Shown here: piece by piece, positions 27,802-36,580 of the stretch
How the letters are laid out: each line of letters starts with the position of its first letter
Position numbering within the stretch: position 1 is the stretch's first letter
Source of the DNA: Bordetella sp. 02P26C-1
GTDB taxonomy: Bacteria; Pseudomonadota; Gammaproteobacteria; Burkholderiales; Burkholderiaceae_B
NCBI RefSeq assembly: GCF_009763255.1
Contig: NZ_WSJB01000001.1
Span: 124,001-188,000 of the forward strand
Length of the DNA stretch: 64,000 nt
Reading direction: 5' to 3'
The notes under the pieces: generated by a model
What the model saw: the letters and a program-made list of their open reading frames with translations, nothing else
Told to the model about the DNA's origin: nothing
The model's database searches: none
Made by a program: the position numbers and the translations under genes

Positions 27802-28968
27802 TCAGACGCGCAATCCCTGCAGCAGATGCCGGGCCAACGGAGCGCGCAACGGCGCCACCGCATCCAGCGCCAGCAATCCTAAACCGCACGCATGTTCGAC
27901 GGGTGCCAAGCCCGTGGCGAAAGCGCGCGGCATCAAATCGGTCAAACCGCCCGTGATCAGCCGGTCCGCGCGTCGGGCATTGGCGAACTGGGCCAGTAGC
28001 GGATTCGGGCTTTCCTCGGGCGTGTTCGACCACGCGGCCAGCGCCTGTGCCAGCCGCGCCGCGTCGCGCAGCCCCAGGTTCAGACCCTGGCCCGCCACGG
28101 GATGTAAGGTTTGCGCCGCGTTGCCAATGGCCACCAGTCGCCCCTGCACCTGCGTGCGCCGGGCATTGAGCGCCAACGGGAACACATGTCGTGCGGCCTG
28201 GCTCGACAGCCGTCCCAGCCGCGTGCCGAATGCCTCGGTCAGCGCGGCCGAGAACGCAGCTTCGTCCAACTGCGACAGCGCGGCGGCCCGCTCCGGGGCG
28301 TTGCACCACACAACGGAATAGGCCCGCGCATCCAGCGGATGCGGCAACAGCGCCAGCGGTCCCTCGCGCGTGAAACGCTCCCACGCCCAGCCAGCGCGCG
28401 GCAGGGTGGCATACGCCGTGGTGACAATTGCGTGCTGGTCGTATTCGCGTCGCAGGTCCGTGCCGCTGCTGCCATCCGACTGCACCGCCAGGCGGGCGCG
28501 AAAGTGCGTGTCGCCTTGGCGAATCTCCACGCCCGCGCCATCCTGATTCACCATTTGCGCGGAGGGGCCTTGCAGCACGGTCACGCCGCTATCGGCCACC
28601 GCCGCGTGCAGCGTCGCGTGCAGAGCCGCGTAAGGCACCACGCTGCCCAGGCGCGGCACCTGGAAATCCGTGTGGTGAATGACCGTGCTACCCAGCCGGC
28701 CTCGCTGCGAAACATGCACATGGCGAATATCCGCTGCCCGGCTTGGCCAAGCGCCAAGCGACTCCAGCAACACCCGACTGCCATGATTCATGGCCAACAC
28801 GCGCGGGTCTTGGCCCGGCTCACGCGCGGGACCCGTTGCGGCTGGCGGCGTGCCGGCTAGCAATGCGATCCGTTGTGGATCCGGGCATTGGCGCGCCAGG
28901 AGCAGCGCCAGGGCATGGCCGACCGGGCCAGCGCCCAAAATGGCGATATCGTATGCAGGCTGAGTCAT
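27802..28968 (-). CDS. ubiH: Ubiquinone biosynthesis FAD monooxygenase UbiH
   Basis: A 388-residue flavoprotein of the UbiH/UbiF/COQ6 family. The dinucleotide fold is AILGAGPVGHALALLLA, and the second FAD motif reads IGNAAQTLHPVAGQGLNLGLRDA. The Asn and Gln in GNAAQ, in place of the commoner GDAAH, match E. coli UbiH. UbiH hydroxylates the aromatic ring during ubiquinone synthesis. The pepP, ubiH neighbourhood also matches E. coli, although a small membrane gene on the opposite strand is inserted between them here. Confidence 0.9.
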   Translation of the reverse strand: MTQPAYDIAILGAGPVGHALALLLARQCPDPQRIALLAGTPPAATGPAREPGQDPRVLAMNHGSRVLLESLGAWPSRAADIRHVHVSQRGRLGSTVIHHTDFQVPRLGSVVPYAALHATLHAAVADSGVTVLQGPSAQMVNQDGAGVEIRQGDTHFRARLAVQSDGSSGTDLRREYDQHAIVTTAYATLPRAGWAWERFTREGPLALLPHPLDARAYSVVWCNAPERAAALSQLDEAAFSAALTEAFGTRLGRLSSQAARHVFPLALNARRTQVQGRLVAIGNAAQTLHPVAGQGLNLGLRDAARLAQALAAWSNTPEESPNPLLAQFANARRADRLITGGLTDLMPRAFATGLAPVEHACGLGLLALDAVAPLRAPLARHLLQGLRV

Positions 28969-29004
28969 ACTTCCATTCTAGCGCCCAGACCCTACAATTC
29001 CCTC

Positions 29005-29457
29005 ATGACCTCCGCTACTACGCTTGCTTCTCAGTCCGCAGACCGCCGGCGCAACAAAGTCGTGCTGGGATTGCTGGCCTGCTTTCTAGGCTGGTTGGGC
29101 GCGCATTGGTGGTATCTGGGACGCCGCTACGCGTGGCTCGTCACGCTCGCTTCGGTCTGCTGTCTGGTCGCGGCGACGCAATTTCCGGTGTGGTTCGACA
29201 ACCCGGCGTTTTTTCTGGTCTTTATTCCCATGGTCGACGGGTTTATCGAAGGCGTCGTCTTCAGTCTGATGTCCGACGAGAAATTCGACCGGCTCTACCA
29301 TCCCGGTCAGGGGCGGGTTACGCGTACCGGCTGGGGCCCCGTGCTGGTCGCGCTCTTTGGCACGCTCATCGGCTCGATCGCCACCATATTCGCCATCGCG
29401 ATGGTGGTGGTGTACACGTGGACCGCGCTCGGGTGGCTTGACGGATACGTGCTGTAG
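29005..29457 (+). CDS. Small TM2-like membrane protein
   Basis: A 150-residue membrane protein of unknown function. The first hydrophobic pair (VVLGLLACFLGWLGAHWWYLG, then a second helix) has the look of a TM2 domain, with a Gly-rich turn and an aromatic cluster. A third span precedes EGVVFSLMSDEKFDRLY, and a fourth lies near the end (VLVALFGTLIGSIATIFAI). The ATG at 29005 follows a short gap after the divergent ubiH start; upstream in-frame residues are antisense to ubiH and were excluded. Confidence 0.78.
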   Translation: MTSATTLASQSADRRRNKVVLGLLACFLGWLGAHWWYLGRRYAWLVTLASVCCLVAATQFPVWFDNPAFFLVFIPMVDGFIEGVVFSLMSDEKFDRLYHPGQGRVTRTGWGPVLVALFGTLIGSIATIFAIAMVVVYTWTALGWLDGYVL

Positions 29458-29508
29458 CCCCGATCTGTCGAGGCTCCCGCCGCCATTCCCGCATCGTCGG
29501 AATCAACG

Positions 29509-30846
29509 TTATTCCCGCATGAGCGCTTCAATTTCGGTCGCCGACACCGGCACACCGCGCGTGAGCAACTCGCAGCCATCCGGCGTCACCAAGGCATCAT
29601 CCTCGATCCGGATGCCGATATTGTGGAAAGCTGTCGGAACGTCATCGGCCGCACGGACATAGATGCCGGGCTCCAAGGTAAGCACCATCCCCGGTTGCAA
29701 CGTCCGCCAGGGCCGGTCCATGCCAATCGCATCGCCTTCGCGATAATCGCCCACGTCGTGCACGTCCATGCCAAGCCAGTGACCGGTTCGATGCATGTAA
29801 AACCGCGTATACGCGCCCGAGTCGATCACGCCATCCAGCGAGCCGGTCAACAGTCCTTCGTCCAGCATCCCCTGCGCCAATACCCGAACCGCGGCCTGAT
29901 GCGCGTCATCATACGGGCGTCCCGGCGCCGTGACCTCTACTGCCGCCTGCTGGGCTGCCAGTGTCAGGTCATAAAGCGCGCGTTGCGGACCGCTGAATTT
30001 TCCATTCGCCGGAAACGTACGCGTGATGTCGGCAGCATAGCTGTCGTACTCGCACCCCGCGTCAATCAACACCAGGTCTCCATCGCGCAGCACGGTATCC
30101 CCCGCGAGGTAATGCAGGACGCATGCATTTTCGCCCGCCGCCACAATACTGGGATAGGCGGGCGCCTGCGCGCCTTGCCGCCGGAATTCGTACAGCAGCT
30201 CGGCCTCCAACTGATATTCGCGCATGCCCGGCCGCGTCGCCCGCATCGCGCGCCGGTGCGCGGCGGCGGAAATACGGGCAGCCTGTCGCATCGCGGCGAG
30301 TTCGCTGGCATCTTTGATCAGGCGCATGTCGGCCAAGATAGGGCGCAAATCCTGCAGCTGCGCGGGAGGCTGGCGCCGTCCACGGCCCAGTTGCTCGGCC
30401 TGTTTAAGCCATTCGCGCAGCTTCGCCTCGGTGGCCTGATCTGCGGCAAACGGTGTGTATAGCGCGGCCTGATCTAGCAGCAACTCGGGCATTCGCTTGT
30501 CCAACTCGTCGATCGAATACGCCTCGTCCACGCCATATCGCGCCACCGCATCGTCCGGGCCGCAGCGGTAACCTTCCCAAATTTCCTGCTCGAGGTTTCT
30601 CGGGCGGCAAAACAAAATCGTTCGATCGGTTTGGCCCGCCACCAGCACCAGCCACGCCTGCGGTTCCGTGAATCCGCTGAGATAATAGAAATTGCTGTCA
30701 TGCCGATAGGGATACTCGACATCCCGGTTACGCGTGGCCTCGCGCGCCGTGGGGACAATCGCAATCCCGCCGCCGGCCGCACGCATTTCGTCCAACAGGC
30801 GTTCGCGACGAGTGATAAAGGGGCTGATATCTGCAGGATGGTTCAT
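29509..30846 (-). CDS. pepP: Xaa-Pro aminopeptidase PepP
   Basis: A 445-residue M24B metallopeptidase. The N-terminal creatinase-type domain includes YPYRHDSNFYYLSGF. The catalytic pita-bread domain provides the metal ligands in DAGCEYDSYAADITRTFP, HRTGHWLGMDVHD, LEPGIYV and IRIEDDALVT. It releases N-terminal residues that precede proline. The ATG at 30846 begins the conserved sequence; the frame is open upstream to 31125 but that part lies antisense to the riboswitch region and is not family-like. Confidence 0.95.
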   Translation of the reverse strand: MNHPADISPFITRRERLLDEMRAAGGGIAIVPTAREATRNRDVEYPYRHDSNFYYLSGFTEPQAWLVLVAGQTDRTILFCRPRNLEQEIWEGYRCGPDDAVARYGVDEAYSIDELDKRMPELLLDQAALYTPFAADQATEAKLREWLKQAEQLGRGRRQPPAQLQDLRPILADMRLIKDASELAAMRQAARISAAAHRRAMRATRPGMREYQLEAELLYEFRRQGAQAPAYPSIVAAGENACVLHYLAGDTVLRDGDLVLIDAGCEYDSYAADITRTFPANGKFSGPQRALYDLTLAAQQAAVEVTAPGRPYDDAHQAAVRVLAQGMLDEGLLTGSLDGVIDSGAYTRFYMHRTGHWLGMDVHDVGDYREGDAIGMDRPWRTLQPGMVLTLEPGIYVRAADDVPTAFHNIGIRIEDDALVTPDGCELLTRGVPVSATEIEALMRE

Positions 30847-30968
30847 GTCGATCCGACGCAAGAGTCCAGAATGATTGCACTTTACTCCGCTATGTGCACC
30901 GCGTTCGACATTCCGGGGACGCCAGCACGGATGGCGGCGATTCCTTTCACACATCCTGCTACAATCCG

Positions 30969-31112
30969 GGCCACTGTCATTGGGGAGTAGCCATCCTTTG
31001 ATCCCCAAAGGAGTCAGCGTCAACAAGCTTGGTGGTGTTTCACCCCATGGCGCTGACGGCCTCCGGCGCGGAGCCATCCGCCCGCTGGATTCGCCAGGCG
31101 AGACCATTGGCC
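30969..31112 (+). ncRNA. yybP-ykoY (manganese) riboswitch
   Basis: The hallmark sequences of the yybP-ykoY aptamer are present in order: GGGGAGTAG at 30982-30990 and GGCGAGACCATTGGCC at the 3' end (31097-31112). GGCCACTG (30969-30976) can pair with CATTGGCC (31105-31112) as P1, with one mismatch. A perfect 7-bp stem GTCAGCG/CGCTGAC (31013-31019, 31051-31057) supports the fold. The class binds Mn2+ and activates Mn2+ efflux or homeostasis genes. The start codon of the antiporter lies 70 bases downstream. Confidence 0.9.
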
Positions 31113-31182
31113 GCAACGCGTTCACCTGGCCGGGCGAGCCGCGTTGTCGCGCCTTTGGTATCTGCTCGTCCGGCGTTGCACC

Positions 31183-32172
31183 ATGATTCTCACGCTGTTG
31201 CTGTTTTTTCTATCAGCCCTGACCATTTATTTCGCCTGCGAATTCTTCGTCAACGGCATCGAATGGGTCGGCCATCGTCTTAATCTCGGCGCCACCGCCA
31301 CCGGGACGGTTCTCGCGGCCTTCGGTACTGCCTTGCCAGAGAGCGCGGTGACCTTCATGGCCGTGGTGTTTGGCGAATCGCCTGAACAAAAAGACATTGG
31401 CGTCGGCGCGGCCATGGGTGGCCCGCTGGTGTTGGCGACGTTGGCCTATGCGGTCGTCGGTTTGGCCATCTGGCGCATGCATCGTGTCTCCTGTATCAAC
31501 GCGGACCAGCCACGTCTGGCCCGCGATCAAGCTTGGTTCATGGGCATCTTTATCTTCAAGGTCGGTCTGGGTTTGCTCGCCTTCGCCTGGAAGCCTTGGC
31601 TGGGCATCTTGTTCGTCGGCGTCTATGCCCTGTACGTCAAGCGCGAACTCTCCAATGACGAAGCTTGCGCGGACTGCGAAGACCTCGAACCGCTGAAGAT
31701 ACGTCCGAACGACAATAGCCCGAGCATGGCCTGGGCATGTGCCCAGACGTTTTTCGCGCTGCTGGTCATTGCCGGCGCTTCGCATGTCTTCGTCAATCAG
31801 ATCGAGATCATCGGCGTCGCGCTGGGAGCGTCGCCCCACGTAGCCGCGCTGCTGCTCGCGCCGGTGGCGACGGAGCTTCCGGAAATCATGAATGCCCTGA
31901 TCTGGGTGCGACAAGGCAAGGAACGTTTGGCGCTGGCCAATATTTCCGGCGCGATGATGATTCAGGCCACCATTCCCAGTGCGCTGGGGATCGCGATGAC
32001 CCCATGGCTGCTGGACGCGCCATTGCTTGCCGCGGGCCTATTGACGTTGGTGTCGATCGGCATTCTCTGGCAGCGCTTTCGTCGCGCGAGCATGAGCGTA
32101 GGCGTACTGTCAGGCGTCGGCGCGCTTTATGGCGTGTTCGCACTGTATCTGGCTTGGTATTTCCTCGTCTAA
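31183..32172 (+). CDS. Sodium/calcium exchanger-family cation antiporter (predicted Mn2+ exporter)
   Basis: A 329-residue membrane protein with two inverted repeats of five helices. The alpha-1 motif is AAFGTALPESAVTF near residues 45-60, and the alpha-2 motif is LAPVATELPEIMNAL in the second half. The central cytoplasmic loop is acidic and Cys-containing (NDEACADCEDLEP). Family members exchange Ca2+ for Na+ or H+. The upstream yybP-ykoY riboswitch suggests that the physiological cargo is Mn2+, with expression raised when Mn2+ is high. The ATG at 31183 was chosen; a TTG at 31144 in frame would add 13 residues. Confidence 0.9.
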   Translation: MILTLLLFFLSALTIYFACEFFVNGIEWVGHRLNLGATATGTVLAAFGTALPESAVTFMAVVFGESPEQKDIGVGAAMGGPLVLATLAYAVVGLAIWRMHRVSCINADQPRLARDQAWFMGIFIFKVGLGLLAFAWKPWLGILFVGVYALYVKRELSNDEACADCEDLEPLKIRPNDNSPSMAWACAQTFFALLVIAGASHVFVNQIEIIGVALGASPHVAALLLAPVATELPEIMNALIWVRQGKERLALANISGAMMIQATIPSALGIAMTPWLLDAPLLAAGLLTLVSIGILWQRFRRASMSVGVLSGVGALYGVFALYLAWYFLV

Positions 32173-32335
32173 TGAGCTGTTGGCTCACGGGCCAAAGATG
32201 AGGGCAGAGGTCAGGGGTCGGAGAGCAATGGTGGGGAGCTAGGCGTCAGGAGCCGGCTGACTTGCATGGTCGCATGGCCATCCCACCCGGCCCAGCCAAG
32301 CCGTCACATCCTGACGCAAACTTTCGGGAAAACCC

Positions 32336-32364
32336 TTGTTTGACCCGCCAAGTTCGCGTAAAAT
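32336..32364 (+). promoter_or_regulatory. Sigma-70-type promoter of the leader transcript
   Basis: TTGTTT (32336-32341), a 17-base spacer, and TAAAAT (32359-32364). It is well placed to start a leader RNA of about 300 nt ahead of the small ACT-like gene at 32671. Nothing else is seen in 32173-32335. Confidence 0.55.
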
Positions 32365-32395
32365 CGTTTTGTTTACAACATTCGGAGTTCGTTCT

Positions 32396-32449
32396 GTGAA
32401 TACCGATTCCGGCGACAGTAGTCGATCTTTTATCGACGTCGCTGCCTGA
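32396..32449 (+). CDS. Candidate 17-residue leader peptide
   Basis: A GTG-initiated frame of 17 codons ends at TGA (32447-32449), and that stop overlaps the first base of the next hairpin. The encoded peptide is polar, with three Asp and several Ser. A GGAG-like site (ttCGGAGttcgttct) precedes it by about 9 bases. Its value rests on the position, between a promoter and competing hairpins; translation is not proven. Confidence 0.4.
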   Translation: MNTDSGDSSRSFIDVAA

Positions 32450-32525
32450 CAGGATCTCCAGCAGAATCTCCTTCTGCCGCATCCTGTTAGTGCAGGGTGC
32501 GGTGTACCGTGACAAGTTCTTTGTC
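32448..32525 (+). promoter_or_regulatory. Leader with mutually exclusive hairpins (candidate attenuator)
   Basis: Hairpin A pairs ACAGGAT (32449-32455) with ATCCTGT (32481-32487) and, inside it, GCAGAA (32461-32466) with TTCTGC (32472-32477). Hairpin B pairs CCGCATCCTG (32477-32486) with CAGGGTGCGG (32493-32502) with one wobble. It uses the same strand as hairpin A, so the two cannot coexist. Hairpin C, CGTGACAA/TTGTCGCG, follows at 32508-32528. This is the architecture of a translation-coupled or ligand-sensing leader. No known riboswitch class was recognised. The remainder up to 32670 shows no further gene. Confidence 0.5.
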
Positions 32526-32670
32526 GCGTCTCCCCACCAAAACCGCCAGAACCGCCGCTGTCTGACTGCAGGCTCGTAGGCCGCGCCGTGCGTGCGCATG
32601 CCAATCGAGTGCCGCTGTCTAGACGCGTGCGTATTCGCCTGAATGCTTCGACCTTTGACGGGAGGCTGCC

Positions 32671-33021
32671 ATGCGTTTATTTGATCTATTCCTGCGTCGT
32701 GCTGGTGTGGACCGCAACAGCGCGCTCACGCGTCGCCAAGGAACATCCCGATTGACGCTCGAGTGCCCGCGCGACGCCTTGGGTGATGTGCGCAAGCAAG
32801 TCTGCTCCGACTTCGGCGCAGCTGGGCTCAATGTATCCCAGTTCCAGATCGAAACCGGGCGCGATGCGGACTACGCCTCGGCCTGCATCACGGTCAATTG
32901 TCCTCCGGAGCTGCGTCCGGAGCTGATGTCTCAGGCTCGCCGCCTGCAGGCCCATCCCGCTGTGCGGCGGGTGCATTTCGGCACCTCGGCGCGTTCGACG
33001 AACGCCGCTGTCGCCGCCTGA
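32671..33021 (+). CDS. Small ACT/ferredoxin-like fold protein
   Basis: A 116-residue protein with GGGAGG as a strong ribosome site at 32660-32665. After a basic start (MRLFDLFLRRAGVDRNS), predicted elements run strand-helix-strand-strand-helix-strand: SRLTLECP, ALGDVRKQVCSDFGAAG, VSQFQIETG, YASACITVNCP, ELMSQARRLQAHP and AVRRVHFG. This is the ferredoxin-like arrangement of ACT domains and resembles the C-terminal domain of MgtC-type proteins. No membrane domain is present. Function is unknown. The long structured leader and the neighbouring riboswitch-controlled antiporter hint at a role in metal-ion homeostasis, which is inference only. Confidence 0.7.
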   Translation: MRLFDLFLRRAGVDRNSALTRRQGTSRLTLECPRDALGDVRKQVCSDFGAAGLNVSQFQIETGRDADYASACITVNCPPELRPELMSQARRLQAHPAVRRVHFGTSARSTNAAVAA

Positions 33022-33190
33022 CGCAACACCACGAGTGCCGCGGCCGGGCCTCCCCGAGCCGCGTCTCACTGGCCGCGCCTTGGCGGCCGCACCTAGCCGG
33101 CCGCACCTCTCCTCGGCACTGCTCTACAATGGTTCGTCGCTCGCATCGCACGGGCCAGCCCGTCCCTCGTCGAGCATCACGGATGGTGGC

Positions 33191-34039
33191 ATGGATCATC
33201 TCGCTTGGCTCGTCCCCTGGGAGTTCTCCCCAACCCTGCTGGCCGCGTTTGGCGTGGCTATCGTGCTATTTTTGCGCGGCAGACGGGTCCATCGCGTGAC
33301 GCTCGCCCGGCAATGGCTGTTCTGGACGGGCTTGGTGCTGCTGTATCTGTCGCTCCACACGCGGGTCGACTATTACGCCGAGCGGATGTTCTTCATTCAT
33401 CGCATTCAGCACTTGGTGCTGCATCACCTTGGACCACTACTGGTCATGGCGGCGTTCCCCGGGTCCGCGATGCGCGCCGGCCTGCCCTTGCATTGGCGCA
33501 GGCGCTTGCGAGATTTTCTCCAGACCCGAGGGGGGCGCGTCCTGGTCGGCGTGCTGACCAACTCCTATTTCGTACCGGCGCTTTTCGTTTTCCTGGTCTT
33601 GGTGTGGTTGCTGCCGACGGTGCAGTTTTATTCCATGCTGGACTGGCGCCTGTATCGTTTGATGAATTGGTCGGTAGTGATCAGTGGGTTCATGTACTGG
33701 AATCTGATTCTGGATCGCCGTCCCAGCCCGCCCGCGGCCATGAGTCCCGGCGGACGCGTTATTTCGCCGGTGCTCACCATGGCGCCACAGATGGTGGCCG
33801 GGGCGATCATCACGTTTACGGAAAGAGATATCTATCCGCTGTTCGAACTCTGCGGACGTGCCATCGGCATGTCCGCGCAGACCGATCAGATGATAGGCGG
33901 ATTGACGATGTGGATCCCCGCCGCCTTTGTCGAAGTCATCGGGCTGATGGTGGCGCTAGGCACCCTGATGCGACTGTCCGGCAAAGGCAGACTGCGTCCC
34001 GAGGATCGTGCCGTGCGTTACTCGCAGGCGAGTCCGTGA
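33191..34039 (+). CDS. CtaG-type (Caa3) cytochrome c oxidase assembly factor
   Basis: A 282-residue inner-membrane protein with about seven helices matching the Caa3_CtaG family. The conserved histidine-rich segments lie in FFIHRIQHLVLHHLGPLLVM, with NWSVVISGFMYWNLI further on and the terminal helices after TERDIYPLFE. Members help mature copper-containing oxidases. The ATG at 33191 was chosen over the in-frame upstream start at 33035, whose added residues are Pro/Arg-rich. No oxidase genes of the heme-copper type are in the window. Confidence 0.85.
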   Translation: MDHLAWLVPWEFSPTLLAAFGVAIVLFLRGRRVHRVTLARQWLFWTGLVLLYLSLHTRVDYYAERMFFIHRIQHLVLHHLGPLLVMAAFPGSAMRAGLPLHWRRRLRDFLQTRGGRVLVGVLTNSYFVPALFVFLVLVWLLPTVQFYSMLDWRLYRLMNWSVVISGFMYWNLILDRRPSPPAAMSPGGRVISPVLTMAPQMVAGAIITFTERDIYPLFELCGRAIGMSAQTDQMIGGLTMWIPAAFVEVIGLMVALGTLMRLSGKGRLRPEDRAVRYSQASP

Positions 34040-34075
34040 TCTCGGGCGGCCCCTGATACCGGCCGGCCCTCCATC

Positions 34076-34909
34076 TCAGATCAGGCCGTGGTACTTACGC
34101 CCAAGCGTCACGGTCGCCTCGAACATCCCGGCCTTGCTGCCGCAGTCGTAGCGTCTTCCCTCATAACGGTGAGCGATGACCCGGCGTTCTTTCAGCAGGG
34201 ACGCAATACCGTCGGTCAATTGAATTTCATTGCCGGCGCCCGCCTGCGTGGCGCGCAGATGATCGAAGATCTCGGCCTCCAGCACATAACGACCCACCAC
34301 GGCCAGCGTCGACGGTGCTTGGTCGGGGCTGGGTTTTTCGACAATGTGCGACACGAGCGCGGAGCGATCGTCGATGGGCTCGGCGGCCACGATCCCGTAT
34401 TTGTTGGTGTCTTCGCGCGGCACATCCTGCACACCCACCACACTGGCATCCTGCGCATAGGCGGCCTGGATCAACTGAGTCAGAGCTGGGGTTTCGGCAT
34501 CGATCAAATCGTCTGCCAATAACACCGCGAATGGCTCGCGGCCCACGGCGGCCGCGGCGGTCAGGACGGCATGCCCAAGGCCCAGCGGCGCCGGTTGGCG
34601 GATGTAGACGCAGTTAACGTGGCCAGGCAGGATATTGCGCACCAATTCCAGCAGGTCATGCTTGCCCTTGCGTTCCAATTCCGATTCCAGTTCGGGTGCC
34701 GAGTCGAAGTGGTCTTCGATGGCGCGCTTATTTCGGCCCGTGACAAAAATCAGATCGGTTACCCCCGCCGCGACCGCTTCTTCGACCGCATATTGGATCA
34801 AAGGCTTATCCACGACAGGCAACATTTCTTTCGGCATCGCCTTGGTGGCAGGAAGGAAACGCGTGCCCAGTCCGGCGACGGGAAAAACAGCTTTACGAAT
34901 GGGACGCAT
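34076..34909 (-). CDS. galU: UTP-glucose-1-phosphate uridylyltransferase
   Basis: A 277-residue nucleotidyltransferase. The start [32 protein letters not shown] contains the nucleotide-binding loop. The sugar-phosphate site follows in LLADDLID and VGRYVL, then the TDGI segment and [12 protein letters not shown]. It makes UDP-glucose for envelope polysaccharides. It is divergent from the BepA-like protease gene, with a gap of only 64 bases. Confidence 0.96.
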   Translation of the reverse strand: MRPIRKAVFPVAGLGTRFLPATKAMPKEMLPVVDKPLIQYAVEEAVAAGVTDLIFVTGRNKRAIEDHFDSAPELESELERKGKHDLLELVRNILPGHVNCVYIRQPAPLGLGHAVLTAAAAVGREPFAVLLADDLIDAETPALTQLIQAAYAQDASVVGVQDVPREDTNKYGIVAAEPIDDRSALVSHIVEKPSPDQAPSTLAVVGRYVLEAEIFDHLRATQAGAGNEIQLTDGIASLLKERRVIAHRYEGRRYDCGSKAGMFEATVTLGRKYHGLI

Positions 34910-34973
34910 GTCTGCCTCGGCTGATATTCATTGTTTGATGAAAACTTTTACGGCTCATAGCTATCATATTGCC

Positions 34974-36488
34974 ATGAACCGCCGCTATTCGAATTTTCGC
35001 AAACCGCTTGTGATGCGCTGCCTGGCTGGCTTGTTGGGCTTGGCCGTGGCGCTTCCGCTGGCTCCGGCCGTCGCGCAGCCTGTAGGCTTGCCTTCCATGG
35101 GAGCGGCGTCCTCGGCCGATTTATCGCCCGCGCTGGAACGTCAACTGGGCGAGGCCATCATGGCCCAAGGCAGGCGGGATCCCACCTTCATCAACGATCC
35201 GGAAGTCACACAGTACCTGACCACGCTGGGACGCAAGCTGGCTAATTTCGCGCCCGGCGCGGTGCCCGATGTCGAGATGTTTGGCGTGCGCGACCCGCAG
35301 ATCAACGCGTTTGCGATGCCCGGGGGATTCATCGGGGTCAATAGCGGCCTGATTGTGCAATCGACGAGCGAAGCGGAGCTTGCCTCCGTGCTCGCTCACG
35401 AAATCGGCCATGTGGTGCAGCGTCACATTGCCCGCGGCATGACGCAACAGAATCAGAGCGGTGTGGTGATGATGGCCAGTCTGGCCGCGGCGCTGCTTGC
35501 CGCGTTGGCGGGCGGGGGCGGAAACCTGGCCGTGGGTGTCGCCGCGTTCGGGCAGGCGGCTGCAATCAACCAGCAATTGGGCTTTTCGCGCGACGCCGAA
35601 CGCGAGGCGGATCGCGCCGGTTTCACGATGCTGACCCGGGCCGGCTACGATCCCGATGGAATGGTGCGCATGTTCTCGCGCTTGATGGGCGCCTCGCGTC
35701 TGAACGAGGGTACAGGGGGTGGGGCGTGGGCCAGCACTCACCCCTTGTCGATTGAGCGGATGTCCGATATCCAAAACCGGGTGCGCAATCTGCCTGCGGA
35801 AAAATACACCGACAGCGACGACTATTGGTACATACGTGCCAAGATGCGCGTGATTCAAGGGCGTGACGCCGTCAGCCTGCGATCGGCGACCCAAGTGCTG
35901 CAGGACGACGCACGCCGTTTGACGGGGGTACAGCAATCAGCGGCCTTCTACGGGCTCGCGCTGCAGGCATTTCAACGCAATCAAATCGACGAGGCCCAGC
36001 GGTATCTGGAACAAGCCGAGGCGGGCGGGCGCAGTTCGCCCCAGCTCGCGCGGCTGGCGATTGATCTGGCGGCGGCGCGCAAGGACGGCGCACAGGCGCT
36101 GCAGCTTGCCGCCGCGGCCATCAAACGCTGGCCGCAGCAGCGCGCATTGGGCATTGCGTACGCACAGGCACTACAAGGCGTGGGTCGCCACGCCGAGGCG
36201 CAGAGTTATCTGCGCGAGCGCATCAAGCAATGGGGCGATGATGAGCCTGGGCTCTACCAGATGCTGGCTTATAGCGAAGAGCGCAACGGGCACCCCGTCG
36301 AAGCACGCCGAGACATGGCGCGTTATTACGTGTTGACCGGCGCCTACGCCGCAGCCGAGGCGCAGCTGCAGCAAGCGCGCAATCTCTCCAAGGATTTCTA
36401 CGAACAATCGCAGATCGACGTGCAGATTCGCGATGTGAAGGAACGCCTTGCTCAGGAGCGCGAACTGCTTGAACGATTTAAAGGCTGA
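34974..36488 (+). CDS. M48 metalloprotease with TPR repeats (BepA-like)
   Basis: A 504-residue periplasmic protease. A signal peptide ends near AVAQP (residue 36). The zinc motif is LAHEIGHVVQRH (HEIGH at 142-146), and the third ligand lies in SRDAEREADRAG. The C-terminal half is made of TPR-like helical hairpins (LARLAIDLAAARKDGAQAL, LGIAYAQALQGVGRHAEAQ). This is the BepA/YfgC plan; BepA acts in outer-membrane protein quality control and LptD maturation. The start could also be the ATG at 34938, giving 12 extra residues; neither has a clear ribosome site. Confidence 0.9.
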   Translation: MNRRYSNFRKPLVMRCLAGLLGLAVALPLAPAVAQPVGLPSMGAASSADLSPALERQLGEAIMAQGRRDPTFINDPEVTQYLTTLGRKLANFAPGAVPDVEMFGVRDPQINAFAMPGGFIGVNSGLIVQSTSEAELASVLAHEIGHVVQRHIARGMTQQNQSGVVMMASLAAALLAALAGGGGNLAVGVAAFGQAAAINQQLGFSRDAEREADRAGFTMLTRAGYDPDGMVRMFSRLMGASRLNEGTGGGAWASTHPLSIERMSDIQNRVRNLPAEKYTDSDDYWYIRAKMRVIQGRDAVSLRSATQVLQDDARRLTGVQQSAAFYGLALQAFQRNQIDEAQRYLEQAEAGGRSSPQLARLAIDLAAARKDGAQALQLAAAAIKRWPQQRALGIAYAQALQGVGRHAEAQSYLRERIKQWGDDEPGLYQMLAYSEERNGHPVEARRDMARYYVLTGAYAAAEAQLQQARNLSKDFYEQSQIDVQIRDVKERLAQERELLERFKG

Positions 36489-36580
36489 TAGGGCTCGAAA
36501 AGGCCAGCGTGACCGTTATCAGGATAAAGATCGGGCGGTCGTCCGAATAGGGGCCCGGACGGCCGCGCACTGCTGAGCCG

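Noticed and set aside
32239-32604. Two overlapping minus-strand frames of about 120 codons in the leader region
   Set aside because: They cross the promoter and structured leader, lack a ribosome site and resemble nothing known.
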